Notes: generated by a model not told the origin, from the letters alone. DNA of 64,000 bases from Faunimonas pinastri (GCF_900110915.1 NZ_FOFG01000015.1:35010-99009); one strand, 5' to 3'; positions 11,424-21,471 are shown, numbered from the stretch's first letter. Translations and numbers: made by a program.

Positions 11424-12542
11424 TCAGTGCCCGGCGGGTTGCAGCGTCAGCCCTTCGGGCTCGTAGATCACCTGCCGCTCACCGTCTTCCACGCGACCGA
11501 CTTCCATCGCGCTGTAGCCCGCGGCATTGGCGAGCGACACCGCCCGCTCCGCCTCATGCTCGGGCACGAAAAGGAAGTAGCCGACGCCCCAGTTGAACGT
11601 CGTGACGCAATCCTCGATCGACAGACCGTTCTCGCGATAATGCAGGAAGATCTCCGGCACTTCCGGCCAGGAATGGACGCGGTAGGTGTAGCGGCGATCG
11701 TCGAACGCGAGCTTGGAGACACCGCTCCCCGTACCCGGCAGGAGGGCGTGGATGTCGACCTCGTTCTCCAGCAGCGTTTCCATGAGGCCGACATAACAGA
11801 CCGTCGGCACCAGGAGCGCGTCGCCCAGCGTTCGGCCGCTCGGCAGCTTCGTCATGAACTTGTCGGGCAATTCCATCCCGAGCTTGATCGCAAGCGAAGC
11901 GCCGTTGGAATGAATGCCGGAGGAAGCGATGCCGATGATCCGGTCGCCGACGCCGAGCTTCTCGCCGGTGATTAGCCGGTCCTTCGGGGCGATGAGACCG
12001 GTGACGGCACAGGCCAGCGACGGCGCGCTTTCCACCGGAGGCGTCGCCTTCACCAGGAATTTCAGCGCCGCCGATTCGCCGGCCACCAGCGCCATGCCCG
12101 AGGCTTCGCAAGCCTGCAGGATACCAGTTGCGAAGTCGTTGGCGCGGGTCTCGTCGTGGAACCACTCGCTGTCGCCGGCGTCGATCAGGTCCTCGAAGAT
12201 CACGGGCAGCGCGCCCTGTGCGATGCAGTCGTTGACCGCCATCATCGCCGTGTCGAAGCCGATCGCGTCGTAGTAGCTCCGCCCCTCACCGGAGAAGCGG
12301 TACATCCACTCGGCGATCCAGTTCTTGTTGCCGAGCCCCTCGATGGTCTTGCACCAGAGATGCGGTTTCCCGCCCCGGTACTCGTAAACGCCACCGTGGG
12401 AATGGAGAACGCTCGTCTCGACGAACACGTCGCGGCGATTCGGAAAGGCGGTCGTCTTCTTCGCGGCGTCGATCATGGCCCGCTTGAAGGGCTCGATCTT
12501 GCGGTAATCGACCCCCGCTTCGGCATAGGTCCGCTCAGCCAT
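11424..12542 (-). CDS. purM: Divergent phosphoribosylformylglycinamidine cyclo-ligase (AIR synthase)
   Basis: Predicted to close the imidazole ring (FGAM to AIR, ATP-dependent), acting after PurL. The 372-residue protein begins YAEAGVDYRKIEPFK. It keeps the AIR synthase pattern FDTAMMAVNDCIAQGA, LVAGESA, GDRIIGIASSGIHSNG and LLPGTGSGVSK. It lacks the typical bacterial TDGVGTK segment at the expected place and is somewhat longer than the usual 340-350 residues. So it is PurM by fold and operon position, but from an unusual subfamily. It lies 32 bases after purL and ends at the 11376 terminator. Confidence 0.8.
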   Translation of the reverse strand: MAERTYAEAGVDYRKIEPFKRAMIDAAKKTTAFPNRRDVFVETSVLHSHGGVYEYRGGKPHLWCKTIEGLGNKNWIAEWMYRFSGEGRSYYDAIGFDTAMMAVNDCIAQGALPVIFEDLIDAGDSEWFHDETRANDFATGILQACEASGMALVAGESAALKFLVKATPPVESAPSLACAVTGLIAPKDRLITGEKLGVGDRIIGIASSGIHSNGASLAIKLGMELPDKFMTKLPSGRTLGDALLVPTVCYVGLMETLLENEVDIHALLPGTGSGVSKLAFDDRRYTYRVHSWPEVPEIFLHYRENGLSIEDCVTTFNWGVGYFLFVPEHEAERAVSLANAAGYSAMEVGRVEDGERQVIYEPEGLTLQPAGH

Positions 12543-12574
12543 GTCGTCCTCTTCTCTGAATTCGTGCGCGGGTA

Positions 12575-15500
12575 TCAGGCGCGGTTCTCGTCAAGCCAAG
12601 CCCTCATGTTCTGGAAAAGCTGCAGCCACGGAGAGACGCCGAACGCCTTCCATTCCGGCGGCATGTACTCCCAGTGCCACGGCTGGAATGTCCGCTCGGG
12701 ATGCGGCATCAGCGCGAGATGCCGTCCGTCGCCCGAGCAGAGCGCGGTAATGCCTTCTTCCGAGCCGTTCGGATTGTGCGGGTAGATCTCGGTGGCCTCG
12801 CCTTCGGGATCGACGAAGACCAGCGGCACCGATGCCGCCGCCTTGACGGCCGCGTCCGGGAAGACGGCCAGGCCTTCGCCGTGCTCGCTCCAGATCCCTA
12901 GGATCGAGCCTTCCATGCCCTTGAGATGCACGGCCGGCGACGGCTGCACCTTGACGCGGGACCAGCGGGATTCGAAGCGGCCGGACTTGTTGCGAATGAA
13001 GCGCGGCTGACGGCTATCGGGCACGCCCTTCTCCGGTATCCATCCCAGAAGCGCCATCAACTGGCAGCCGTTACAGGCGCCCAGCGACAGCGTATCGGGT
13101 CGGTCGTAGAAGGCGTCGAACATCGACCGCAGCCGGTCGTTGAAGCGGATCGTTCCGGCCCAGCCCTTGCCGCTGTCGAACACGTCCATGAATGCGAAGC
13201 CGCCACAGAACATGATCGCCCGGAAGTCGGCGAGGTCCGCTCGCCCCTGCAGGAGGTCGTCCATCGCGATGTCCCACGGCTCCATTCCTGCGGCATGGCA
13301 GGCGGCCGCCATTTCGCGGTCCGCATTGGTGCCTTCCTCGCGCAGGATCGCGACCTTCGGCTTGTCGCCCCGCGCCATCAGTTCCGGCGCGGTAGGCTTT
13401 GGCGTGAAGCTCAGCTCGTAGACGGGCTTTACGTGCCTACCAAGCTCGCGGAACTCGGAACGGGCGCAGTCCGGATCGCTCTGCTCTTCCTCCAGGCGGG
13501 CGCTGGTCGCGCTCCATTGCTGGATCAGGCCGTTGGTGGCGGCGGAGAAGATATCCCGTCCGTTTTGCCGGACCGTCACGACCGCTTCTTCGCGGGAAGC
13601 GCCAACCGACTGGAAGGGTGCGCCGTGCGCCTCGAAGGCAGCACGGACCGCCGGCTCGTTCTCCGGAGCGTATTCGACGAGGAGGCCTAGCTCTTCGGCG
13701 AAGAGTTGCGCCACCGCATCGCCCGGCGGGAGATCGAGGTCGAGGCCGCAATTGCCGGCCATGGCCATTTCGATCGCCGCGGTCACGAGGCCGCCTTCGC
13801 TGCGGTCGTGCAGCGCGAGGATCAGGCCTTTCCCGATCAACTCCTGCACGGCGAGGAACGCGCCCTTCAGCGCGACCGGATCGTTCACGTCGGGCGTTTT
13901 GTTGCCGAGCTGGCCGAAAGCCTGCGCCAGGCTGGAACCGCCGAGGCGGTTGCGGCCGAAGCCGAGATCCACGAAGCCGAGCCGCGAACGGCCGGGCGCC
14001 TTCAGGTCCGGCGTCAGCGTCGTGGTGAAATCCGGCACAGGCGCATAGCCGAGGATCACCAGTTCGCCCGGTGACTTCACCAGCTCGTCCCCGACATTGG
14101 CGGACATGGAAAGACTGTCCTTGCCGCCGTCGATGGCGATGCCGAGGGCCAGCATCACGTCGCGCATCGCGACCGCCGCGTCATAGAGGCGAGCGCCCTC
14201 GCCCGGCAGCTTGGCCGCCCACATCCAGTTGGCGCGACAGCGGATGTCGTTGATCGACGACACCCGCGCCGAGGCCATGTTGGTCAGCATCTCGCCCACC
14301 GCCATCCGTGCGCCGGCGGCCGGGTCGATCAGCATCTTGGTCGGCTGTTCGCCCAGCGCCATGGCCGCGCCGGAGACGTCGAAATGGCTGGATGCGCGGA
14401 TCGCGACGTTTGAAACCGGCAGGCCCAGCGGCCCGCAGCATTGCTGGCGCGCGACCAGACCCGTCACGCAGCGGTCGGCCTTGTGGACGAGGAAGCCCTT
14501 GGAGCCCACCTGCGGCAGCGAGAAGACCTTCTCGATAGCATCGGCGAGATCGAGATCGGCCGGCAGCGCCACCGGCTTCAGGCTGCGCGCCTTCCGCTCG
14601 GACCGGAACGTCTTCTGCGGCATGTGCGTCAGCACGCGTTCCAGATCGAGATCGACGGGCCGGGAGCCATCGGCGGAATCCTCGACCACCATGCGTCCGT
14701 CGCTGCCGACTTCCCCGAGGATCTCGCAGGGCACGCGCTCGCGCTCGCAGATCGCCTGGAAGAGCCCGAGCGACTCGCGACGGATCAGGAGGCCGAAGCG
14801 CTCCTGGTATTCGCCCGACCAGATCTCCAGCACCGACATGGAGCGGTCGCCGACATTGATGTTGCGGATGTCGATGGTGCCGCCGAGCGGCTCGACCAGT
14901 TCCGGCACGACATTGCCGGGGCCGCCTGCGCCCTGATCGTGAATGCTGGCGACCGGATTGAGGTCACCCAGTTCGACGCAGGCGCGGATGACGCGGATCG
15001 CCCGGTTTTCCATCTCCGGATTGCCGCGCTGCACCGACTTGAAGTCTAGATCCTCGGTATTTTCACCCTGCGCCATAGACGATGCGCCGCCACCGCCGAC
15101 GCCGATCGGATAGGCCGGGCCGCCCAGGCCGACGATGATCATGCCGGACTCGGGCGGCTGCTTCTCGACGTGACCGGCCTCGATCTCGCCGACGCCGGCA
15201 CAATAGAGCACCGGCTTGCGGGGCTCCTGCCACTCGCCGTCGACAAGCTGGCCGAAGGATCGGGTGAAACCGAGGAGCGTCGGAATGCCGATCTCGTTGC
15301 CATAGGCGGAGACGCCGTTGCTGCCCTCCACGAGGATGTCGCGAGGCGAAGCGTACTTGGAAGGTTTGTCGCGGCCGGTCTCCTCGCCCGCGATCTCGTG
15401 ACCGTCCAGGAAGAGGTTGCCGACGAAATAGCCGGCGGCGCTGACGCCCGCGATGGAACCCCGGCCGACGGCGCTGAGGTCGCGCAACATGCCGCCGGTG

Positions 15501-16381
15501 CCGGTCGCGGCGCCCGGGAACGGCGAGACGAAGGTCGGGTGATTATGCGTTTCGGCCGTGCAGACGATCTCGCGCCGACGTTCCGCAAGCTCGAAGGCCG
15601 AAGGCTCCCCGGGCGCAGTGGGCTGCAGCGACCTGACGTCATGGCCGCGGATCACACCGCCATTGTCGCGGAAGGCGACGAGCGAATTGTCGATGTCCTG
15701 CCGGCGGAGCTCCTTCAGCGGGGCCTGAACGATCTCGAAGAGCGGCTCGGCCTGCGCTTCGCCATCGATCTCCTGAACGCCCTTGAAGTACCAGTGTCGG
15801 CTGTGCTCGCTGTTGGACTGGCCGAGCTGGAAAAGCTCGACCTCGGTCGGATTGCGGCGGAAATCCTCGGTGAAGAGACGGAAATAGAAGTCGAGGTCCC
15901 AGGCATCCATGCCGAGGCCCATCGTGCGGTTCGCCTCGTCCAGAGCCGCGATCCCGTTTTCCATCAGCGGCACGTCGCGCACCGGCTGCGGCTTGGCCTC
16001 GTGCTCGAAGCCATCGACCGGTTCGCGCCACAGGGTTTCGGTCATGCGGTCGACATGCGCCCGGAGATACGCCTCGCGCTCGCCCGCCGCGACCCGGCTG
16101 CGGCGTGAGCGTTCGATGCGGGTCACCTGCGGCAGGCCCATGGCCTTGCAGATGGCGACGGCATTGCTGGAAAACGGCGTCTCGATGGTCAGCAGCGGTC
16201 CGATCTCGACCCCCTCCTGGCCGATGAGGGTCTCCGTTCCGGCCTTTTCGGGCTCGAAGGTTTCGGTGCAGAGCCATTGCAGCCGGGCGAGTTCGTCGAC
16301 AGAGAGCGCCGAGTCCGTCTCGATCGTGAAGCACAGCTCCTGCTCGGGGCTGGTTTGGCGATAGAAGCGATAAAGCGCCAT
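12575..16381 (-). CDS. purL: Large single-chain FGAM synthase (PurL with fused glutaminase), animal-like
   Basis: Converts FGAR to FGAM with ATP and glutamine. The 1268-residue chain contains an N-terminal PurS-like region (about 1-150), two PurM-like halves with the catalytic ETHNHPT motif, and a C-terminal class I glutaminase (about 1008-1268). The glutaminase has ILREEGTN, nucleophile Cys1103 in LGACNGCQL, SGRFESRW, and MPHPER with the His and Glu. Many C-terminal motifs (WSEHGEG, NPNGS, DGRHLA, SPWLQLF) read like animal PFAS. Alphaproteobacteria normally use separate PurS, PurQ and small PurL. ATG 16381 (MALYRFY) is chosen; an upstream in-frame start would run into purN. Confidence 0.93.
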   Translation of the reverse strand: MALYRFYRQTSPEQELCFTIETDSALSVDELARLQWLCTETFEPEKAGTETLIGQEGVEIGPLLTIETPFSSNAVAICKAMGLPQVTRIERSRRSRVAAGEREAYLRAHVDRMTETLWREPVDGFEHEAKPQPVRDVPLMENGIAALDEANRTMGLGMDAWDLDFYFRLFTEDFRRNPTEVELFQLGQSNSEHSRHWYFKGVQEIDGEAQAEPLFEIVQAPLKELRRQDIDNSLVAFRDNGGVIRGHDVRSLQPTAPGEPSAFELAERRREIVCTAETHNHPTFVSPFPGAATGTGGMLRDLSAVGRGSIAGVSAAGYFVGNLFLDGHEIAGEETGRDKPSKYASPRDILVEGSNGVSAYGNEIGIPTLLGFTRSFGQLVDGEWQEPRKPVLYCAGVGEIEAGHVEKQPPESGMIIVGLGGPAYPIGVGGGGASSMAQGENTEDLDFKSVQRGNPEMENRAIRVIRACVELGDLNPVASIHDQGAGGPGNVVPELVEPLGGTIDIRNINVGDRSMSVLEIWSGEYQERFGLLIRRESLGLFQAICERERVPCEILGEVGSDGRMVVEDSADGSRPVDLDLERVLTHMPQKTFRSERKARSLKPVALPADLDLADAIEKVFSLPQVGSKGFLVHKADRCVTGLVARQQCCGPLGLPVSNVAIRASSHFDVSGAAMALGEQPTKMLIDPAAGARMAVGEMLTNMASARVSSINDIRCRANWMWAAKLPGEGARLYDAAVAMRDVMLALGIAIDGGKDSLSMSANVGDELVKSPGELVILGYAPVPDFTTTLTPDLKAPGRSRLGFVDLGFGRNRLGGSSLAQAFGQLGNKTPDVNDPVALKGAFLAVQELIGKGLILALHDRSEGGLVTAAIEMAMAGNCGLDLDLPPGDAVAQLFAEELGLLVEYAPENEPAVRAAFEAHGAPFQSVGASREEAVVTVRQNGRDIFSAATNGLIQQWSATSARLEEEQSDPDCARSEFRELGRHVKPVYELSFTPKPTAPELMARGDKPKVAILREEGTNADREMAAACHAAGMEPWDIAMDDLLQGRADLADFRAIMFCGGFAFMDVFDSGKGWAGTIRFNDRLRSMFDAFYDRPDTLSLGACNGCQLMALLGWIPEKGVPDSRQPRFIRNKSGRFESRWSRVKVQPSPAVHLKGMEGSILGIWSEHGEGLAVFPDAAVKAAASVPLVFVDPEGEATEIYPHNPNGSEEGITALCSGDGRHLALMPHPERTFQPWHWEYMPPEWKAFGVSPWLQLFQNMRAWLDENRA

Positions 16382-16395
16382 GGATTCAGTCTGCC

Positions 16396-17082
16396 TCAGG
16401 CCGTGTTGCTGCGGGCCGGCGATGCCGGATGGTCGTATCGGTCGATCTCGTAGCCGGACGGCACGCGAAGCGATTCCGGGTCGCTGCCGTCCCACGAGAT
16501 CGCGCCGGACAGGACAAGATTGGTGATCTCGGGCTGCCAGAGATGCTCGAACCGGAGCACGCGCGCGCCCAACGTTTCCACCGTGTCACCCGGTTCAATG
16601 GGGACGTGGAAGCGGAAGAACACGGGGCCGCGATCGTATTCGTCGGAGACGAAATGCATGGTCACGGCTGACGCTTCCGCCGCGCCACGACCATGGGCTT
16701 CCATCACCGCATGGTGGACATGGTGGCCATAAAGCCCGGCGCCGCCGAATTCCGGCAGTGGACCGGGGTGGATGTTGAAGGTGCGACGCGGATCGAGGCC
16801 GCTCACATGCTTCAGCCAGCCGGACAGCGCGAAGAACTCCGCGCCGGTTTCGTCCGAGATTTCATGGTAGCGCTCGTGCACCCAGGGCGATGCGAAGTGC
16901 ATGAAGCGGATGCCCAGCCGGTCGGCGCGCTCGCGAACGCCCCCGTCGGCATGATTGGACACGACGCCGACGATGTCGGCATCGAGCACGCCCTCGCGAG
17001 CGCGAAGCACGAGGTTCTCGAACCCCGAGCCGCCGCCGCTCCTGGAGCCCGAGGCGAAGATGAGGAGTTTCGGCTGGGTCAT
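16396..17082 (-). CDS. purN: Phosphoribosylglycinamide formyltransferase, divergent
   Basis: Transfers a formyl group from 10-formyltetrahydrofolate to GAR. The 228-residue product keeps the catalytic Asn and His (FNIHPGPLPEFGG) and the Asp region (SDEYDRGPVFF). Its substrate loop GSRSGGGSGFENL is an unusual version of the standard GxGSNxxAL motif. ATG 17082 gives MTQPKLLIFASG, a normal start; a longer in-frame start would overlap purD. It sits between purD (4-base gap) and purL, consistent with one purF-purD-purN-purL-purM transcript. Divergence parallels that of purM. Confidence 0.85.
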   Translation of the reverse strand: MTQPKLLIFASGSRSGGGSGFENLVLRAREGVLDADIVGVVSNHADGGVRERADRLGIRFMHFASPWVHERYHEISDETGAEFFALSGWLKHVSGLDPRRTFNIHPGPLPEFGGAGLYGHHVHHAVMEAHGRGAAEASAVTMHFVSDEYDRGPVFFRFHVPIEPGDTVETLGARVLRFEHLWQPEITNLVLSGAISWDGSDPESLRVPSGYEIDRYDHPASPARSNTA

Positions 17083-17086
17083 CCCG

Positions 17087-18361
17087 TCAGGCGAGCTTCG
17101 CCGCGATATCGCGCCGGAACTGCATACCTTCGAAATAGATCTTTTCGCATGCGGTATAGGCCTTTGCCCGAGCATCTTCATGCGTCGCGCCAACGCCGAC
17201 GACGTTGAGGACACGGCCGCCCGATGTCACCAGTTCGCCCTCGTCACGCGTCCCGGCATGGAAGACGAACGCGCCCTCGTCCGCCGCATCGACACCGCTG
17301 ATCGGTATGCCGGTCGCGTATTTGCCGGGATACCCACCCGACGCCAGCACCACGCAGACCGCGGCTTCGTCGCTGATCTCCGTCGCCGGCAAGTTCGCAA
17401 GGCCGCCGGGAACGATGGCGGCCAGCGTCAGGTCCACGATGTCGGTGCGGAGCAGTGCCAGCGCGATCTGCGTCTCCGGATCGCCGAAGCGGCAGTTGAA
17501 TTCGATCACCTGCGGTCCGCTCTCCGTCAGCATCAGCCCGGCATAGAGAACGCCGTGATAAGGCATGCCGCGCCGGGCCATCTCGTGAATGACCGGCAGG
17601 ATGATCTCGGCCTTCACCTTCTCAAGCAGCGCCTGATCCACGTCGGGCAGCGGCGAGTAGGCGCCCATGCCGCCGGTGTTCGGGCCGCGATCGCCGTCCA
17701 GCGCGCGTTTGTGGTCGCGAACGGCGGGCAGCAGGATGGCGTTCTCGCCGTCGCAGATCGCCATCACCGAGCATTCGCGCCCGGACAGGCAGCGCTCGAT
17801 GACCACCGTATCGCCGGCCTCACCGAAAATCTTGTCGGACAGCATCGAGCCGGCGGCTTCAAGCGCCTCCTGCTCGCTGGATGCGACCGTCACGCCCTTG
17901 CCGGCGCAGAGACCGTCGGCCTTGACCACGACCGGTGAGCCGAAGGCGCGGATCGCCGCCTCGGCCTCGTCATAGCTGGAAGCCACGACGTGGTCTGCCG
18001 TGGGTACGCCGAGGCTGACGCAGATCTCCTTGGCGAAGGCCTTGGATCCTTCAAGCTGCGCGGCTGCGGCGGACGGACCGAACACGCGGATCCCGGCCCC
18101 GGTGAAAACGTCGGACACGCCGGCAACCAATGGCGCCTCGGGACCGACCACGACGAGATCGACACCCTCGCGCTGGGCGAGGTTCAGGAGCGCCGGACCG
18201 TCGCTGTCGCCCACGGCGCGCCGGTCGGCTGCGGGAATGCCGCCATTGCCGGGGGCGCAGAGGACACGGGCGACACGCGAGCTGGAGCCGAAGGCGCGGT
18301 AGAGCGCATGTTCACGCGCTCCGCCACCGATGATCAATACGGTCAGCCCCTCGCTCTGCAA
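17087..18361 (-). CDS. purD: Phosphoribosylamine-glycine ligase
   Basis: Joins phosphoribosylamine and glycine with ATP to give GAR, the second purine step. The 424-residue ATP-grasp protein starts with VLIIGGGAREHAL and has CAPGNGGI, VVVGPEAPLVAG, VVVKADGLCAGKGV, NTGGMGAYSP and EFNCRFGDPETQ, all classic PurD. Length is standard and the sequence is the least unusual of this cluster. purF lies about 70 bases upstream on the same strand. Confidence 0.97.
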   Translation of the reverse strand: MQSEGLTVLIIGGGAREHALYRAFGSSSRVARVLCAPGNGGIPAADRRAVGDSDGPALLNLAQREGVDLVVVGPEAPLVAGVSDVFTGAGIRVFGPSAAAAQLEGSKAFAKEICVSLGVPTADHVVASSYDEAEAAIRAFGSPVVVKADGLCAGKGVTVASSEQEALEAAGSMLSDKIFGEAGDTVVIERCLSGRECSVMAICDGENAILLPAVRDHKRALDGDRGPNTGGMGAYSPLPDVDQALLEKVKAEIILPVIHEMARRGMPYHGVLYAGLMLTESGPQVIEFNCRFGDPETQIALALLRTDIVDLTLAAIVPGGLANLPATEISDEAAVCVVLASGGYPGKYATGIPISGVDAADEGAFVFHAGTRDEGELVTSGGRVLNVVGVGATHEDARAKAYTACEKIYFEGMQFRRDIAAKLA

Positions 18362-18430
18362 CGCGGCTCCCCTTTTCCTGTCTTGAAGCGGAGCCTGCCC
18401 CTTACCGCATGTGCGCTTGGGGGCAAGGGC

Positions 18431-19819
18431 CTAAATGCCGAAACGAATATCTTTTCGCTTGTCGCCGATGTCGATCGGGTACTCGCCATTGAAGCAGGAG
18501 GTGCAAAGATCCGCCTCCGGGATACCGATCGCGCGGATCATGCCGTCATAGGAGAGGAAGCTCAGCGACGAGGCGTTGAGATATTCCAGCATTTCCTGAT
18601 GGTTCATCTCGGCGGCGAGCAGCGTCTTCTGGTTGGGCAGGTCGATGCCGTAGAAATCGGGATACTTCACCGGCGGCGAGCTCACCATGAAATGCACGGC
18701 CTTGGCGCCGGTGTCGAAAAGCATGCTGACGATCTGCTGCGAGGTCGTCCCGCGCACGATGGAATCGTCGATCACGACCACGCGCTTGCCTTCGATCACC
18801 TCACGCAACGGCGTCAGCTTCGACTTCACGCCCTGCTTGCGCATATGGGGCTCGGGCTCGATGAAGGTCCGGTGGATGTAGCGGTTCTTGACGAGACCCA
18901 TCTCGAAGGGAATGCCGGACTGCGCGGCATAGCCGATGGCAGCCGGGATCGCCGTTTCCGGCACCGGAATAACGACGTCCGCCTCGACCGGGAATTCCTT
19001 GGCGAGTTCGATGCCGCATTTGCGGCGCACGTCGTAGACGGACTGGCCGAGGAGCACGCTGTCGGGGCGGGAGAAATAGACGTACTCGAAGACGTCGAGC
19101 TTCTGGTCGCCTTCGGCCACCTGCGTGGATTTCAGGCCGGACTTGCTCGCCACCACCATCTCGCCCGGCCGCACATCGCGCAGGAAGGTCGCTCCGACGG
19201 GATGGAAGGCGCAGGTTTCCGACGAGAAGACGTAGCCGCCGTTCAGCTTGCCGATCGCCAGCGGCCGAATGCCGAAACGATCGCGGAAGGCGATCAGCTT
19301 GTCCTTGGTCAGGACCAGCACCGAGAAGGCGCCATCCATCAGATGGTAGACCTCCTCGATCGCCGCTTCGACAGGCCGGCCGTTGCGCGAGAGATAGCCG
19401 ATGGCCTCCGCCATCAGCGCCGAGTCGGACAGGCCGTCGATCTCGACTCCATTGCTGGTCAGCAATTCCTCAAGGCGGCGCGTGCCGGGAATGTTGCCGT
19501 TATGGGCAAGCGCGATGGTCTCTTCGTTCACCATCAGCGGCTGGGCGTGCTCCAGCTTGGAGCCGCCCGCCGTGGAATAGCGGTTGTGGCCTATCGCCGC
19601 GGTGCCGTGCAGGCTGCGGATATTCTCCTCGGAATAGGCGTGGGAAACCAGGCCCATCTCACGATGCGAATGCAGGACAGATCCGTCGCTGGCCGCGATC
19701 CCCGAACTCTCCTGCCCGCGATGTTGCAGTGCATAAAGGCCGAAGAAGGTGATGCGGGCGGCATCGAGCCCGTTTCCGTACACGCCGAAAACCGCGCACT
19801 TCTCACCGATGCTTCTCAT
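18431..19819 (-). CDS. purF: Amidophosphoribosyltransferase
   Basis: Commits PRPP to purine synthesis by making phosphoribosylamine with glutamine. The 462-residue protein has a short 7-residue leader before Cys8 (CAVFGVYG). By family knowledge the leader is cleaved to expose the N-terminal nucleophile. The class II glutaminase has LQHRGQESSG and HNRYSTAGG. The PRPP-binding motif VVVIDDSIVRGTTS and a C-terminal CTSCF, matching the iron-sulfur type of Bacillus PurF, are present. It is the first gene of the minus-strand purine run and divergent from guaB, 120 bases away. Confidence 0.96.
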   Translation of the reverse strand: MRSIGEKCAVFGVYGNGLDAARITFFGLYALQHRGQESSGIAASDGSVLHSHREMGLVSHAYSEENIRSLHGTAAIGHNRYSTAGGSKLEHAQPLMVNEETIALAHNGNIPGTRRLEELLTSNGVEIDGLSDSALMAEAIGYLSRNGRPVEAAIEEVYHLMDGAFSVLVLTKDKLIAFRDRFGIRPLAIGKLNGGYVFSSETCAFHPVGATFLRDVRPGEMVVASKSGLKSTQVAEGDQKLDVFEYVYFSRPDSVLLGQSVYDVRRKCGIELAKEFPVEADVVIPVPETAIPAAIGYAAQSGIPFEMGLVKNRYIHRTFIEPEPHMRKQGVKSKLTPLREVIEGKRVVVIDDSIVRGTTSQQIVSMLFDTGAKAVHFMVSSPPVKYPDFYGIDLPNQKTLLAAEMNHQEMLEYLNASSLSFLSYDGMIRAIGIPEADLCTSCFNGEYPIDIGDKRKDIRFGI

Positions 19820-19939
19820 TGATAATGGTCCTCGCAGTCACGCTCTTCGCGTAACCGATATCGCTCACCGCGTTCGTCCGATAAGGTGCGCCCGATTCCG
19901 GGCCGGGCCCGAGCAAACTCATAGCCGGAAGCAGAATAT

Positions 19940-21463
19940 ATGCCAAATGAGCGGATGCACAAATTCTTCGCCAGCCTGAGCGACCAGGGTCTCATGCTGA
20001 CCTATAGCGACGTGCGGCTGCGGACAACCTATTCCGAGGTTCTTCCCCCCGACGCCAACCTCGCCAGCCGTATTTCACGCAATGTCGAGCTCCGGGTGCC
20101 GCTGATCAGTTCTCCCATGGACACGGTGACCACGGCATCCATGGCGATCGCCATGGCAGAAGCCGGCGGCATCGGCGTCGTGCATCGCGGGCTGAGCCCC
20201 GAGGCGCAGGCCAAGGAGATCGCCCGCGTCAAGAACCACCTGAACGCGCGGATCGAAGCGCCGATCACCGTGCAGCAGGACGAGACGGTGTCGGACGTGC
20301 TCACCATGCGCGAGCGCAAGCGCTACCGCTTCCACTCCTTCCCCGTGCTGGACGGCGACGGCAAGGTCGTCGGCCTCGTGACCGGCAGCGATTTCGATTT
20401 CTGCCAGAACCTCAACGCCCCCGTGCGCTCCATCATGACGCCGCTGGCGGACCTCACCGTCGGCCAGCCCGGCATGGGCCCGCGCGAGGCGTTCGACCTG
20501 ATGAACAGGCAGAAGAAGAAGGTGCTGCTGCTGATCGGCGAGAACGCTCGGCTCGCCGGCCTCTATGCCTTCTCCGACATGAAGCGAATCTTCGCGCGGG
20601 CCGAGGGCCAGCAGTCGGAGTTCAACGTCGATGCCAAGGGCCAGCTCCGCGTGGCGGCAGCCGTGGGCGTCGGCGAAAAGGCGCTGGAGCGCGCGGCACT
20701 GCTTTCGCGGAAGCACTGCGACGTCTTCCACATCGATACGGCGCATGGCGACAGCCGCGGCGTCATCGAGACGCTGAAGACGCTGAAGGCGCAGTATCCC
20801 GACGTCGACATCATCGCCGGCAACGTTTCCAGCGGCGACTCCGCCAAGCGTCTCGCGGATGCCGGGGCCGACGGCATTCTCGTCGGCCAGGGTCCCGGGT
20901 CCATCTGCACCACGCGCGTGATCGCCGGCATCGGCGTGCCGCAGGTCTCCGCGATCTACGATTGCGTGCGGGCTATCGAAGGCTCGGGCGTGCCGATCGT
21001 CGCCGACGGCGGCATCGGCAATTCCGGCGACATGGTCATCGCGCTGGCGGTCGGCGCCTCCACCGTCATGCTGGGCCGTCTTCTCGCCGGCACCGAGGAA
21101 GCGCCGGGCGAGACCCGGTTCCTCAACGGCATGCAGGTGAAGGACTATCGCGGCATGGGCTCGCTCGGCGCGATGCGGGAAAGCTCGGCCTCGCGCGAGC
21201 GTTACGGCCAGGCAAGCGTGTTGCCGCAGAAGCTTGTGCCGGAAGGCGTGGAAGGCATCGTGCCTTATCGCGGGCCGGTTCGCTCCGTGCTGGACCAGTA
21301 TCTCGGCGGCATCCGCTCCGGCATGGGCTATATCGGCGCGCGCACCGTTTCCGAGCTCAGCGACCGGGCGGAGATCTTCCGCATCACCAATGCGGGCCTG
21401 GCGGAGTCGCATCCGCACGATATCGCCATCACGACGGAAGCTCCGAACTACCAGCGGAGCTAA
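19940..21463 (+). CDS. guaB: IMP dehydrogenase
   Basis: Oxidises IMP to XMP, the committed step to guanine nucleotides. The 507-residue protein has the barrel, a CBS-pair insertion at about residues 110-220, and the catalytic cysteine at residue 323 in GPGSICTTR. The N-terminal LTYSDVRL and ISSPMDTVT segments are typical. The ATG at 19940 gives MPNERMHKFF; the internal Met six residues in is a possible alternative start. It is divergent from purF, so a shared control region lies in 19820-19939, where I see no confident operator. Confidence 0.96.
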   Translation: MPNERMHKFFASLSDQGLMLTYSDVRLRTTYSEVLPPDANLASRISRNVELRVPLISSPMDTVTTASMAIAMAEAGGIGVVHRGLSPEAQAKEIARVKNHLNARIEAPITVQQDETVSDVLTMRERKRYRFHSFPVLDGDGKVVGLVTGSDFDFCQNLNAPVRSIMTPLADLTVGQPGMGPREAFDLMNRQKKKVLLLIGENARLAGLYAFSDMKRIFARAEGQQSEFNVDAKGQLRVAAAVGVGEKALERAALLSRKHCDVFHIDTAHGDSRGVIETLKTLKAQYPDVDIIAGNVSSGDSAKRLADAGADGILVGQGPGSICTTRVIAGIGVPQVSAIYDCVRAIEGSGVPIVADGGIGNSGDMVIALAVGASTVMLGRLLAGTEEAPGETRFLNGMQVKDYRGMGSLGAMRESSASRERYGQASVLPQKLVPEGVEGIVPYRGPVRSVLDQYLGGIRSGMGYIGARTVSELSDRAEIFRITNAGLAESHPHDIAITTEAPNYQRS

Positions 21464-21471
21464 TCGACAAC

